NCBI RefSeq assembly: GCF_016134045.1
Contig: NZ_CP065915.1
Span: 2,170,001-2,234,000 of the forward strand
From: Pelagovum pacificum
GTDB taxonomy: Bacteria; Pseudomonadota; Alphaproteobacteria; Rhodobacterales; Rhodobacteraceae
DNA: 64,000 bases
Reading direction: 5' to 3'
Part shown: in pieces, positions 49,654 through 57,516 of the stretch
Numbering within the stretch: position 1 is the stretch's first letter
Layout: each line of letters starts with the position of its first letter
Translations under genes and position numbers: made by a program
The notes under the pieces: generated by a model
The model's input: only the letters and a program-made list of their open reading frames with translations
What the model was told of the DNA's origin: nothing
Database searches by the model: none

Positions 49654-52323
49654 TCAGCCGCGGCCGATGGACCACCATCCGCGCCGTTTCGGCTTTTCTT
49701 CGGTGTCGCCGTTGGCGGCGACCGGCTCGCGCTCTTCCGCCTGCGGTTCCGGTGCGGGCTCGGGGGCCGGTTCCGGTGCGGGCTGTTGCGCGACCGGCTC
49801 TTCGGCCGGTGCTTCGGGCGCAGGTTCTTCTGCCGGTGCTTCCTCGGCTGGCGCTTCGGCAACCGGTTCAGCGGAGGGTGCCTCTGCAGCGGTATCCGCG
49901 GGCGCAGGCGCTTCGGCCTCGGGCGCAGGGGTGTCCGCAACAGGGGCTTCGGCCACGACGGGAGCTTCCGGTGCGGGCGCCTCGGGCTGGGCCTCCGCCT
50001 CGGCGGCAGCGGCGGCTTCAGCCTCCGCAGCCTTCTGCGCGGCGGTCTTGCGACGCGAGCGGGTCCGCTTCTTCGGCTTCTCGGCCTCGTCCGGCGCGGC
50101 CTCGGCCGCCTCGGCAGGAACCTCCGCCGGAGCTTCGGCGGGTGTCTCCGCCGCCTCGGCGGGCGCGGATTGCGCGTCGGTGCTGTCGCTGCCCGACTCG
50201 CCGCTGTGTCCGTTATCCCCGTTCTCGCCGTTCTCGCCGTTTTCACCGTTAGAGCCGGAGCCCTTCCGGCGGCGACGACGCCGACGGCGCTTCTTCGGCT
50301 TCTCTTCCGGCTCCGGAGTCGGCTCTTCGACGACTTCGGCGACCACCTCTTCCTCTTCGACCTCCTCGACGGAGACCATGTCGGAGGAGATCACCGGCGC
50401 TTCGACCTCGGGCACGTTGCGCGTCGCGGTCTTGAACTTCTCGAGCGCGAAGTCCGGTGAGATCAGCGTGGGATCACCCTCGATGCGCACGGACAGGCCG
50501 TAGCGCGCCTCGATTCCGGCGACGTGCTCGCGCTTCTGGTTGATGAGGAAGTTCGCGATCCCGACGGGCGCCTTGACGAGCACCTCGCGGGAGCGGCCGC
50601 GCACGCCTTCTTCCTCGATCTGGCGGAGGATCGACAGCGCGACGTTGTCGTCGGAGCGCAACAGGCCCGTGCCGTGGCAGTGCGAACAAGGCTGGGTCGT
50701 CGCCTCGAGCATCCCCGGGCGCAGGCGCTGGCGGGACATCTCGAGCAGGCCGAAGCCGGAGATGCGCCCCACCTGGATGCGGGCGCGGTCGGTCTTCAGC
50801 TTGTCCTTCAGGCGCTTCTCGACGGCGGCGTTGTTCTTGCGCTCGTCCATGTCGATGAAGTCGATGACGATCAGGCCGGCGAGGTCGCGCAGACGCAGCT
50901 GGCGGGCCACCTCGTCAGCGGCCTCGAGGTTGGTCTTGACGGCGGTCTGCTCGATCGAGCCTTCCTTGGTGGCCCGGCCGGAGTTGACGTCGATGGCGAC
51001 CAGCGCCTCGGTCACGCCGATCACGATATAGCCCCCCGACGGCAGCTGCACGGTCGGGTTGAACATCGAGTTGAGGTAGCTCTCGACCTGGTGGCGCGCG
51101 TAGAGCGGCATCGGGTCGATGTAGTTCTTCACGTTCTTGGCGTGGGACGGCATGATCATCTTCATGAAGTCCTTGGCCACCCGGTAGCCGGCCTCGCCTT
51201 CGACGATCACCTCGTCGATCTCCTTGGAGTAGAGATCACGGATCGACCGCTTGATGAGGTTGCCTTCCTCGTAGATCGGCGCGGGCGCGATCGACTTGAG
51301 CGTCAGCTCGCGGATCTGCTCCCACAGGCGCTGCAGGTACTCGTAGTCGCGCTTGATCTCGGTCTTGGTGCGCTGGCTGCCGGCAGTGCGGATGATGAGG
51401 CCGGCCCCCTCGGGGACGTCCATCGCCGAGGCGATTTCCTTGAGCTTTTTGCGGTCGGCTGCATTGGTGATCTTGCGGGAGATGCCGCCGCCACGGGCGG
51501 TGTTGGGCATCAGCACGCAATAGCGGCCGGCGAGGCTGAGGTAGGTGGTCAGGGCCGCGCCCTTGTTGCCACGCTCTTCCTTGACGACCTGCACCAGCAT
51601 GACCTGGCGCACCTTCACGACTTCCTGGATCTTGTACTTGCGCGGGCGCGGCTTGCGGGCCGGGCGCACGTCTTCCTGATCGTCCTCGTCGGCGACCGAC
51701 TCGATATCGGACGCGCCGTTGTCGTCGGACGTCGCATCGTCGGATTCCGCGCCCTCGTCGTCCGAGGACGGCGTGTCGACCGGCGTCTCGGCGACCGTTT
51801 CCATCGGGCTCAGCCCCTCGTCGTCGGCGTTGTCGCCATCGTCGAGGTCGATCGTCTCCATGCCCGCGATCTCGGGGCCGGAGGTCTCGGCACCGGTATC
51901 CTTGACCTCTTCCGTCGCGACCGCATCGCTGCTGTCGGTGGAGGCCGCCTTGGAGCGGGACCGGCTGCGCGAGCGCGAGCGCTTCTTCGGCGCGGGCTTC
52001 TCGTCACCCTCGTCCTCGGCCCGCTGGCTTTCGGCAAAGGCCTTTTCCTCGGCCAGCAGCGCTTCGCGGTCGGCGATCGGGATCTGGTAATAGTCGGGGT
52101 GGATTTCCGAGAAGGCGAGGAAGCCGTGGCGGTTCCCGCCGTAGTCCACGAAGGCGGCCTGCAGCGAGGGTTCGACCCTCGTCACTTTCGCCAGGTAGAT
52201 GTTGCCGGCTAGCTGACGCTTTGCCTGCGCTTCGAAGTCGAACTCCTCGACCTTGTTTCCGTCGACCACCACGACGCGGGTTTCCTCCGCGTGGGTGGCA
52301 TCGATGAGCATTTTCTTTGCCAT
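49654..52323 (-). CDS. rne: ribonuclease E/G family endoribonuclease
   Basis: 889-residue RNase E, initiator of mRNA decay and rRNA/tRNA processing and scaffold of the degradosome. The N-terminus MAKKMLIDATHAEETRVVVV opens the catalytic half. The S1 domain (from about residue 35) is split by an ~110-residue acidic and Ser/Arg-rich insert (residues ~95-205), a known alphaproteobacterial trait. The Zn-link CSHCHGTG is near residue 545. The last ~290 residues are low complexity, rich in Ala, Glu and Pro with a basic patch KKRRRRRRRRK, expected to bind RNA and partners. ATG 52323 is the standard start. Confidence 0.95.
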   Translation of the reverse strand: MAKKMLIDATHAEETRVVVVDGNKVEEFDFEAQAKRQLAGNIYLAKVTRVEPSLQAAFVDYGGNRHGFLAFSEIHPDYYQIPIADREALLAEEKAFAESQRAEDEGDEKPAPKKRSRSRSRSRSKAASTDSSDAVATEEVKDTGAETSGPEIAGMETIDLDDGDNADDEGLSPMETVAETPVDTPSSDDEGAESDDATSDDNGASDIESVADEDDQEDVRPARKPRPRKYKIQEVVKVRQVMLVQVVKEERGNKGAALTTYLSLAGRYCVLMPNTARGGGISRKITNAADRKKLKEIASAMDVPEGAGLIIRTAGSQRTKTEIKRDYEYLQRLWEQIRELTLKSIAPAPIYEEGNLIKRSIRDLYSKEIDEVIVEGEAGYRVAKDFMKMIMPSHAKNVKNYIDPMPLYARHQVESYLNSMFNPTVQLPSGGYIVIGVTEALVAIDVNSGRATKEGSIEQTAVKTNLEAADEVARQLRLRDLAGLIVIDFIDMDERKNNAAVEKRLKDKLKTDRARIQVGRISGFGLLEMSRQRLRPGMLEATTQPCSHCHGTGLLRSDDNVALSILRQIEEEGVRGRSREVLVKAPVGIANFLINQKREHVAGIEARYGLSVRIEGDPTLISPDFALEKFKTATRNVPEVEAPVISSDMVSVEEVEEEEVVAEVVEEPTPEPEEKPKKRRRRRRRRKGSGSNGENGENGENGDNGHSGESGSDSTDAQSAPAEAAETPAEAPAEVPAEAAEAAPDEAEKPKKRTRSRRKTAAQKAAEAEAAAAAEAEAQPEAPAPEAPVVAEAPVADTPAPEAEAPAPADTAAEAPSAEPVAEAPAEEAPAEEPAPEAPAEEPVAQQPAPEPAPEPAPEPQAEEREPVAANGDTEEKPKRRGWWSIGRG

Positions 52324-52349
52324 GTTGTCCGTCTGCACGACAGCCGCAA

Positions 52350-52368
52350 GGCGCCCCCAGGGGGCGCC
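52350..52368 (-). promoter_or_regulatory. strong hairpin in the rne leader, 27 bases before the start codon
   Basis: GGCGCCCCC and GGGGGCGCC are perfect nine-base arms separated by one A, so the RNA folds into about eight pairs with a tight loop directly upstream of the ribosome-binding region. It could serve RNase E autoregulation. Confidence 0.5.
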
Positions 52369-52673
52369 GAAGTCCGCTTATCGTGTCTGATTGTGGCGAT
52401 GAGAGCGGCGCGGTCGGAGGCCGGGCCCCTCGGGGCCGTCGGTCGTCCGACTTTTAGCGCCTCGCGCCTCATCGCGTTTCTTCTCCGGCGCGGCGTGGGG
52501 GCCGTGCCAATTGTGGCCCGCTTTGCCGGAGCCTCCGGTGTACGGGCTGTTCGGGGGGCCTGACGGCCCGATCGGTCTGTTCGAGGCGGCAGAGTCGATG
52601 CCCGCCAGGTGCCTGAAACAGCGAAACTTTCCGGCCCCATCCGCGCTACGGCGCACGGCAGGACCGTTCGTCT

Positions 52674-52702
52674 ACATAAGGGAAAGACACACAAGGTTAC
52701 AA
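52674..52702 (-). promoter_or_regulatory. candidate rne promoter with ~345-base leader
   Basis: On the minus strand TTGTAA (52697-52702), 17 bases, TTATGT (52674-52679). Transcription would begin near 52667, giving a leader of about 345 bases before the rne ATG, similar to the long regulatory leader known in E. coli. Confidence 0.35.
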
Positions 52703-52825
52703 TGGGCAATCCACAGGCGTGGGTTGCGAGGTGGACCGAGTGACGCAGTGGCGCGCCGGATCGTTGCAAATCCACAACCTGTGGTCGCATCGCGCACATC
52801 TGGCAGGCACAGGTGGTTCGGCGCT

Positions 52826-53239
52826 TCAGAATTGCCAGCCGGGCAAGGCGGCGGCCTGGCGAATCCAGTCGCGGAATTGCGCCTCGTCGAGGGCGAGGTC
52901 CTCGTAGACGTGAAGGTAGCGCGTGTTCGGGTCCTTGGAGCCGACGGGGGGCATCGGTGACAGGTCCGCGCCCCGGAAGAAGGTGATCTTCAGGTATTTC
53001 GTGATGCAGTGGAAGGCGACGATGTATCCCTGGCCCGGCAGCCCGTAGAACGGCGTATTCCATCGCACCGCCTTCTGCGCCTCGCCGATCTCGTCGGTGA
53101 TGATCCGGTCGAGCATCACGCCCGCGTCGTGCTTCCAGCCGGGCATCGCGGCGATGTAGTCCTGCACCGGGCCATCGCCATCGCCCTTCGGGATCTGGGG
53201 GTTGCCACCCGAAAGCAGCTTTACCTTGCCGTCCGTCAT
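52826..53239 (-). CDS. DUF1801 domain protein
   Basis: 137 residues of the DUF1801/YdhG-like fold: WKHDAGVMLDRIITDEIGEA, then KAVRWNTPFYGLPGQGYIVA and TKYLKITFFRGADL, the family core. Proteins of this type often accompany ArsR-SRPBCC operons; the biochemical role is unknown. It is the last gene of the ArsR operon here, eight bases after the interrupted membrane-protein gene. Confidence 0.85.
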   Translation of the reverse strand: MTDGKVKLLSGGNPQIPKGDGDGPVQDYIAAMPGWKHDAGVMLDRIITDEIGEAQKAVRWNTPFYGLPGQGYIVAFHCITKYLKITFFRGADLSPMPPVGSKDPNTRYLHVYEDLALDEAQFRDWIRQAAALPGWQF

Positions 53240-53246
53240 CTGAGCC

Positions 53247-53462
53247 TCACCACGCGACCGTCCTGCGCCCGAAGTATGGTAGCACGAACAGGCAGATCCC
53301 GCTCGCCGAAAGCGCGAACAGCGGCACGAGCGCGAGCAGGTAGACCCCGACGGGCGGCTCGGTGATGCCGGCGAAGATCACGCCGGCATTGACGATGACC
53401 GCGATGGTGAAGGCCATCGGGCACTAGCGGTGGAATTGCCGGACCGCGCGGGTGAGGGTCAT
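53247..53462 (-). pseudogene. small two-helix membrane protein gene interrupted by an in-frame TAG
   Basis: The frame starts at ATG 53462 behind a good AGGAG, reads MTLTRAVRQFHR, meets TAG at 53424-53426, and continues in the same frame as CPMAFTIAVIVNAGVIFAG with two membrane segments, ending FVLPYFGRRTVAW. Intact relatives, as I recall them, read FHRW then a helix, so TAG probably replaces TGG (Trp). The part after the stop could restart at ATG 53417 to give 56 residues (53247-53417). The gene lies between SRPBCC and DUF1801 genes in one operon. Could be a true nonsense mutation or an assembly error. Confidence 0.65.
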
Positions 53463-53486
53463 GCCCTGTCTCCTGATACCGCCGGA

Positions 53487-53885
53487 TCACTCGGTGCGAT
53501 CGAGCAGCTGCTCGAGCTGGCCAAAGTAATTTTCCCAGCCGTAGCGGGCGCCGCCAAGCTCCTGCGGGCGCTCGGGGGTGAAACCGGACTGCTCCATCCG
53601 GAGCCGGGTTCCCGTCGCGGTTTCGGTCAGGGTCAGCGTGACGATGCTGCGCAGCTCGAACGCGTCCCAACGGTAGACCAGCCGGTGGTGCGGCTCGATC
53701 TCCAGCACTTCGCAGTCCGCAGCGCCCCACTCGCCCGAGAAGGTGAATTTCGCGCCTGTCTCCGGGCGGAAGTCAGTCTTCATCAGCCACTCCTCCAGCA
53801 GGTGGGGCTGGGTCAGTGCGCGCCAGAGTTTCTCCGGCGCGTGAGGGAACTCGCGCTCGACGGTGACGGTGCGGGTTTCGGTCAT
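53487..53885 (-). CDS. SRPBCC domain protein (AHSA1/polyketide cyclase-like)
   Basis: 132 residues of the START/SRPBCC fold in the activator-of-Hsp90-like (AHSA1) branch: TVTVEREFPHAPEKLWRALT, LLEEWLMKTDFRPE, LVYRWDA and the terminal GWENYFGQLEQLLD. Ligand unknown. Its ATG overlaps the ArsR stop (ATGA), the standard ArsR-SRPBCC couple seen in many bacteria. Confidence 0.88.
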   Translation of the reverse strand: MTETRTVTVEREFPHAPEKLWRALTQPHLLEEWLMKTDFRPETGAKFTFSGEWGAADCEVLEIEPHHRLVYRWDAFELRSIVTLTLTETATGTRLRMEQSGFTPERPQELGGARYGWENYFGQLEQLLDRTE

Positions 53886-54205
53886 TGGTCCATCCTTTTC
53901 AGCAGCGCGTCGAGCGCATCGAACCTGTCTTCCCAGAATCCGGCCATCTCGCGTGTCCAGCCGACGAGCGGCGCAAGTGCCTGGGGACGCGCGGAATAAC
54001 GGGTCTGCCGGCCCTCGGGCGTGTCGGTGACGAGGCCGGCCTCCTTCAGCACGCGCAGATGCTTGGAGACGGCAGGTTGCGACACCCCTGCCCGCTCGGT
54101 CAGCGCGCCGACCGTCAGGTCGCCGTCCCGGCAGAGCCGTTCAAACAGCGCCCGGCGCGTCGGGTCCGCGAGGGATCGGAACAGGTCGTCGTTGGGGGTG
54201 ACCAC
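53882..54205 (-). CDS. ArsR family winged-helix repressor
   Basis: 107 residues: LFRSLADPTRRALFERLCRD, then the recognition helix SQPAVSKHLRVLKEAGLV and the wing GRQTRYSA. No metal-binding cysteines, so it is of the non-metal class that regulates SRPBCC operons. GTG start at 54205 behind AAAGG. A promoter and an inverted repeat overlapping the leader (54211-54226) point to autoregulation. It heads the operon with SRPBCC, the broken membrane gene and DUF1801. Confidence 0.9.
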   Translation of the reverse strand: MVTPNDDLFRSLADPTRRALFERLCRDGDLTVGALTERAGVSQPAVSKHLRVLKEAGLVTDTPEGRQTRYSARPQALAPLVGWTREMAGFWEDRFDALDALLKRMDQ

Positions 54206-54210
54206 GTTTC

Positions 54211-54226
54211 ATAACCTTTTGGCTAT
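54211..54226 (-). promoter_or_regulatory. candidate ArsR operator
   Basis: ATAACC-TTTT-GGCTAT, an inverted repeat with one mismatch, spans the ribosome binding region of the ArsR gene and lies just downstream of the predicted transcription start, well placed for repression. Confidence 0.5.
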
Positions 54227-54239
54227 TGGTTGAAGCGAC

Positions 54240-54268
54240 TCATAGCCACACGATTATGATTCCGTCAA
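54240..54268 (-). promoter_or_regulatory. sigma-70 type promoter of the ArsR operon
   Basis: On the minus strand TTGACG (54263-54268), 17 bases, CTATGA (54240-54245). This is the best promoter match in the window, with a start site near 54233 and a leader of about 28 bases. Confidence 0.6.
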
Positions 54269-54276
54269 GCCGCAAC

Positions 54277-54366
54277 CGGACACCTGACGCGAAACAGCCA
54301 TGCGCCCGGTATCGGACACATGGCTGTTGTTCGGACAGTCACCGGACAGATGTCCGGTAGCGGTCA
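54277..54366. repeat. CGGACA repeat cluster, second location
   Basis: CGGACA occurs at 54277, 54313, 54332 and 54343 and TGTCCG at 54351. Two near-palindromes match the 35.6-kb element: GCCCG-GTAT-CGGAC (54304-54317) and GTCCG-GTAG-CGGTC (54352-54365), each one base off perfect. It sits between the two-component regulator and the ArsR promoter. Confidence 0.65.
54293..54328 (-). terminator. hairpin terminator of the two-component operon
   Basis: Ten-base arms AACAGCCATG (54293-54302) and CATGGCTGTT (54319-54328) enclose one of the CGGTATCGGACA palindromes; on the minus strand the stem is followed by TCGCG, with only a short T run. It is 40 bases past the regulator stop codon. Confidence 0.45.
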
Positions 54367-54367
54367 G

Positions 54368-55699
54368 TCAGAGATAGTCGGACCGCTGAAGCTGATACTT
54401 CGCCATCTTCTCGTTCAGGGTCCGGCGCGGCAGGCAGAGCTCTTCCATCACCGCGACGATGGAACCCTTGTGGCGGCGCATCGTGTTGTCGATCAGCATC
54501 CGCTCGAACGCCTCGACGAACTCCTTCAGCGGCTTGCCCTCGGTGGTCATGGCGGGCTCGCTCTCGGCGTTGTCGGCCATCAGCAGGGAGGCGATGGTCC
54601 CGGTGCCGCGACGGTTCTGCAGCACGGCACGTTCGGCCACGTTTATCAGCTGGCGCACGTTGCCGGGCCACGGGGCCTGCAGGAGTTGCGCGGCTTCCTG
54701 GGCGGAAACCTGGGGCGCGTCACAGCCGTATTCGTCGGCGAACTGCTCGGACAGGCGGGTGAACAGCGACAGGATGTCCTCGCCCCGCTGGCGCAGCGGC
54801 GGAACCGTGACGCGCAGCGCGGCGAGCCGGTAGAACAGGTCCGCGCGCAGCACGTCCTCGCAGGTCTTGCCCTCGTCCTGCAGATTGCAGATCGCGATAA
54901 TCCGGGTCTCCGCCGGCGTGCCCTGCTCGTTCAGCGCGGTCAGCAGTCGGGCCTGCAGCGCGGGCGACAACGCCTCGACATCTTCCAGCACCAGCGTGCC
55001 GCCGCGCGCCTCTTCCATCGCCGGGATCGGGTCGTCCTGCTCTACCGGGCCGAACAGACGACGGGTCAGCGCCTCCTCGTCGTAGGCGGAACAGGAGATC
55101 AGAACGAACCGCTTGTTGGCACGGGCCCCGACGGCGTGCAGGGCATGGGCGACGAGCGTCTTGCCGGTGCCGGTCTCCCCCTCGATCAGGCAGTGGCCGT
55201 CGGCCTGACCGAGATCGAGGATGTCCTCCTTCAGCCGTTCCATGACGGGCGAGGATCCGATCAGCTTGGACATGATCGCGGAGCCGTCCGACAGCTCACG
55301 CCGCAGCGCCCGGTTGTCGAGCGTCAGCCGCCGCGCCTGTGTCGCCTTCTTGGCAAGCTCGGTCATCCGGTCGGGGTTGAAGGGCTTCTCGAGGAAATCG
55401 TAGGCGCCGATGCGCATCGCTTCCACGGCCATCGGCACGTCGCCGTGGCCCGTGATCATGATGACCGGAAGAGTGCTGTCCACACCCTTGATCTTCTTGA
55501 GGAATTGCATGCCGTCCATGCCCGGCATCTTGATGTCGCTCACGACGATGCCGGGGTAGTCGGGGTTCAGCCCCTTCAGCGCGTCCTCCGCGCTCGCAAA
55601 GGTCTCCGTGTCGTAGCCCGACAGGGCCAGCCACTGGCTAATGGATTGCCGCATGTCTTTTTCGTCGTCGACGATCGCGATCTTCATAGCCTGAGCCAT
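54368..55699 (-). CDS. NtrC-family response regulator without GAFTGA (DctD-like)
   Basis: 443 residues: receiver domain (1-120) with phospho-acceptor Asp55 and Thr83/Lys105, AAA+ domain (about 140-370) with Walker A GETGTGKT at 174-181, and a Fis-type helix-turn-helix at the end (SIVAVMEELCLPRRTLNEKM). The GAFTGA loop that contacts sigma-54 is missing: between RRLFG (213-217) and EEARGG (229-234) the sequence is PVEQDDPIPAM. Walker B is altered to LVLEDVE. So it is unlikely to be a normal sigma-54 activator. Eleven bases follow the kinase stop; the pair is one operon. Confidence 0.88.
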   Translation of the reverse strand: MAQAMKIAIVDDEKDMRQSISQWLALSGYDTETFASAEDALKGLNPDYPGIVVSDIKMPGMDGMQFLKKIKGVDSTLPVIMITGHGDVPMAVEAMRIGAYDFLEKPFNPDRMTELAKKATQARRLTLDNRALRRELSDGSAIMSKLIGSSPVMERLKEDILDLGQADGHCLIEGETGTGKTLVAHALHAVGARANKRFVLISCSAYDEEALTRRLFGPVEQDDPIPAMEEARGGTLVLEDVEALSPALQARLLTALNEQGTPAETRIIAICNLQDEGKTCEDVLRADLFYRLAALRVTVPPLRQRGEDILSLFTRLSEQFADEYGCDAPQVSAQEAAQLLQAPWPGNVRQLINVAERAVLQNRRGTGTIASLLMADNAESEPAMTTEGKPLKEFVEAFERMLIDNTMRRHKGSIVAVMEELCLPRRTLNEKMAKYQLQRSDYL

Positions 55700-55710
55700 G
55701 AGACTTCACC

Positions 55711-57471
55711 TCACTCCGCTGCGTCCAGTTCTTCCCGGTCTTTCCAGATCGGCAGCTGGACCTCGAAGACCGCGCCGCCATCGGCGGCGTTGCGGGCGGT
55801 CAACCGCCCGCCGAAATCGGAGACGATCCCGGACGAGATCGCCAGTCCCAAGCCAACGCCGTCTCCGGGCTGCTTGGTGGTGTAGAAAGGTTCGAACAGG
55901 GCATCGAGGTCCTCGATCCCGTCACCATTATCGCGCACTGTCAGCCGCACAGTGTCCCCGGCCGCCAGCAGGATGTCGATCTGCGGCTCCTTGGAGGTCT
56001 TGGTGGCATCGAGCGCGTTCCTCAACAGGTTGATGATGACCTGCTCCAGCCGGAGCCGGTCACCGAGTATCAACACCGGATCGCCCGGAAGGGTCCGCGT
56101 CAGATTGACCGATCGGGCCTTCAGCTGCGGCTCCATCATCGACAGGGCCGACAGGACGGCCGCGCGGGCGTCGACCGGCTCGAACTGCTCGGCGCCTTTC
56201 CTCGCATAGGACTTGAGCTGGCGGGTGATCGCCCCCATGCGCTCGATCAGGTCGTCGATCCGCTGGAAGGAGGCGAGCGCCTCCTCGTTGCGCTTGCGGT
56301 TCATCAGCAGCCGCGCGCCGGCGAGGTAGGTTTTCATCGCCGCGAGCGGCTGGTTGAGTTCGTGACTGACGGCCGCCGACATCTCGCCGAGGGCGGCAAG
56401 TTTCGACGATTGCGCGAGCGTCTGCTCTGCGACCTCCAGCGACTTCTCCATCTTGTCGCGTTCGGCGATGGCGCGCTGAAGCTGGCGGTTCAGCTGACGG
56501 AGCTCGGCGGACTCCCGCTGGAAGAACAGGATGCGCGACGCGGCCTTGCGGCTCAGCAGCCAGAAGATGCCCGCCAGCAGGATCGCGAAGCCCATGATCT
56601 CGAGCGCGAGGACCCCGTTCACCCGCTCGCGCACGGATGCGTAGGTGGTGAAGGTCACCATCTTCCAACCCCGGAACGGCACCCGCGTCTCGTTGCGCAT
56701 GACCGCCTCGCCACGCAGGTAGGCGTCCACGGGCAGTGCGCTCCAGTCCTGAGTGACGCGGATCGCGCGTTCGATCGCAGACGGTGCGGACTGCCGGGTC
56801 AGCGCCTCGGCCTCGGTCAGGCCGCGCCAGCGGGGTTCGGTCGACAGGATGATCCGCCCCTCGCTGTCGGACACGAAGACCGCGTCGGCGATGCCCGCCC
56901 ACGAGCGTTCCAGCGTGGCGAGGTCCACGGTCACGACGATCGCGCCGATGGCCGAGCCGCTGTCCTCAAGCTTGCGGGAATAGGCGAACTGGTAGCCGCC
57001 GCTGTCCAGCTCGGTGACGTTGAACACCGTCCCGCTCGCCCGCAGCGCGTCGACGAAATAGGGAGCGGAGCGATGGATCTCGCCCAGCCGGTTGCGGTCG
57101 GTCGCGGCCACCGTGCGCCCGTCCCGGTCCAGCAGGATCAGGGAGGCCGCGTCGATCTCCTCGACGAAGGACATCAGCCGCTGCGTGGATTGCGTGTAGT
57201 CGGACGAATTCAGAGCCGAGATCAGCGCCGGGTCCCGCACCAGAAGCTGCGGCACGATAGAGGCGCGCTGAAGCTCGGAAATCAGGTTGCCGACATAGAG
57301 GGTCGAGCGGACCTCCGCGCGGTTACGCGTGGTCTCCGTGAACCTCTGGGTGAGAAACTGGTTGGTGACGAAGACGACCACCACGGCAAGCACCACCAGA
57401 ACCGCGAATGCGGTGCGCATTGGCCAACGCAGGTTGTTCCTGCTCAGCGGCTCGGCGGTGGTCTCGTTCAT
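55711..57471 (-). CDS. sensor histidine kinase, DctB-like
   Basis: 586 residues: transmembrane helix 1 (about 18-40), a periplasmic double-PAS/Cache-like sensor domain (about 45-285), helix 2 (about 290-312), a coiled-coil linker, the HisKA H-box AAVSHELNQPLAAMKTY (His near 369), and the HATPase domain with N-box INLLRNALDAT, DNGDG and GVGLGLAIS. This is the architecture of DctB, which senses C4-dicarboxylates in rhizobia. No dicarboxylate transporter is adjacent, so the signal is uncertain. It precedes its regulator. Confidence 0.88.
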   Translation of the reverse strand: MNETTAEPLSRNNLRWPMRTAFAVLVVLAVVVVFVTNQFLTQRFTETTRNRAEVRSTLYVGNLISELQRASIVPQLLVRDPALISALNSSDYTQSTQRLMSFVEEIDAASLILLDRDGRTVAATDRNRLGEIHRSAPYFVDALRASGTVFNVTELDSGGYQFAYSRKLEDSGSAIGAIVVTVDLATLERSWAGIADAVFVSDSEGRIILSTEPRWRGLTEAEALTRQSAPSAIERAIRVTQDWSALPVDAYLRGEAVMRNETRVPFRGWKMVTFTTYASVRERVNGVLALEIMGFAILLAGIFWLLSRKAASRILFFQRESAELRQLNRQLQRAIAERDKMEKSLEVAEQTLAQSSKLAALGEMSAAVSHELNQPLAAMKTYLAGARLLMNRKRNEEALASFQRIDDLIERMGAITRQLKSYARKGAEQFEPVDARAAVLSALSMMEPQLKARSVNLTRTLPGDPVLILGDRLRLEQVIINLLRNALDATKTSKEPQIDILLAAGDTVRLTVRDNGDGIEDLDALFEPFYTTKQPGDGVGLGLAISSGIVSDFGGRLTARNAADGGAVFEVQLPIWKDREELDAAE

Positions 57472-57516
57472 GATGTGAATTTACGTGCCCACAGGCCCGC
57501 CAGCAAGGTAAGCCCC

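Larger units (their letters stand above)
52324..52825. other. 502-base gene-free region: rne leader and promoter
   Basis: No protein-like frame on either strand was recognised. The half nearest rne is rich in stable GC hairpins (for example GGCGCCCCC-A-GGGGGCGCC at 52350-52368 and GGCCCC/GGGGCC near 52424); a promoter candidate lies at 52674-52702. The right edge is the end of the DUF1801 gene. Confidence 0.55.

Noticed and set aside
49654..50300. Apparent tandem repeats rich in Ala, Glu and Pro codons
   Set aside because: They are the low-complexity C-terminal tail of RNase E, normal for the family, not a satellite or CRISPR array.
51700..52030. Acidic and Ser-Arg low-complexity block that might be an insertion
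   Set aside because: It is in frame inside the RNase E S1 domain and is a known feature of alphaproteobacterial RNase E proteins.
52674..52702. Treating this as a proven rne promoter
   Set aside because: The hexamers are only partial matches; it is kept as a low-confidence candidate because the position fits a long leader.
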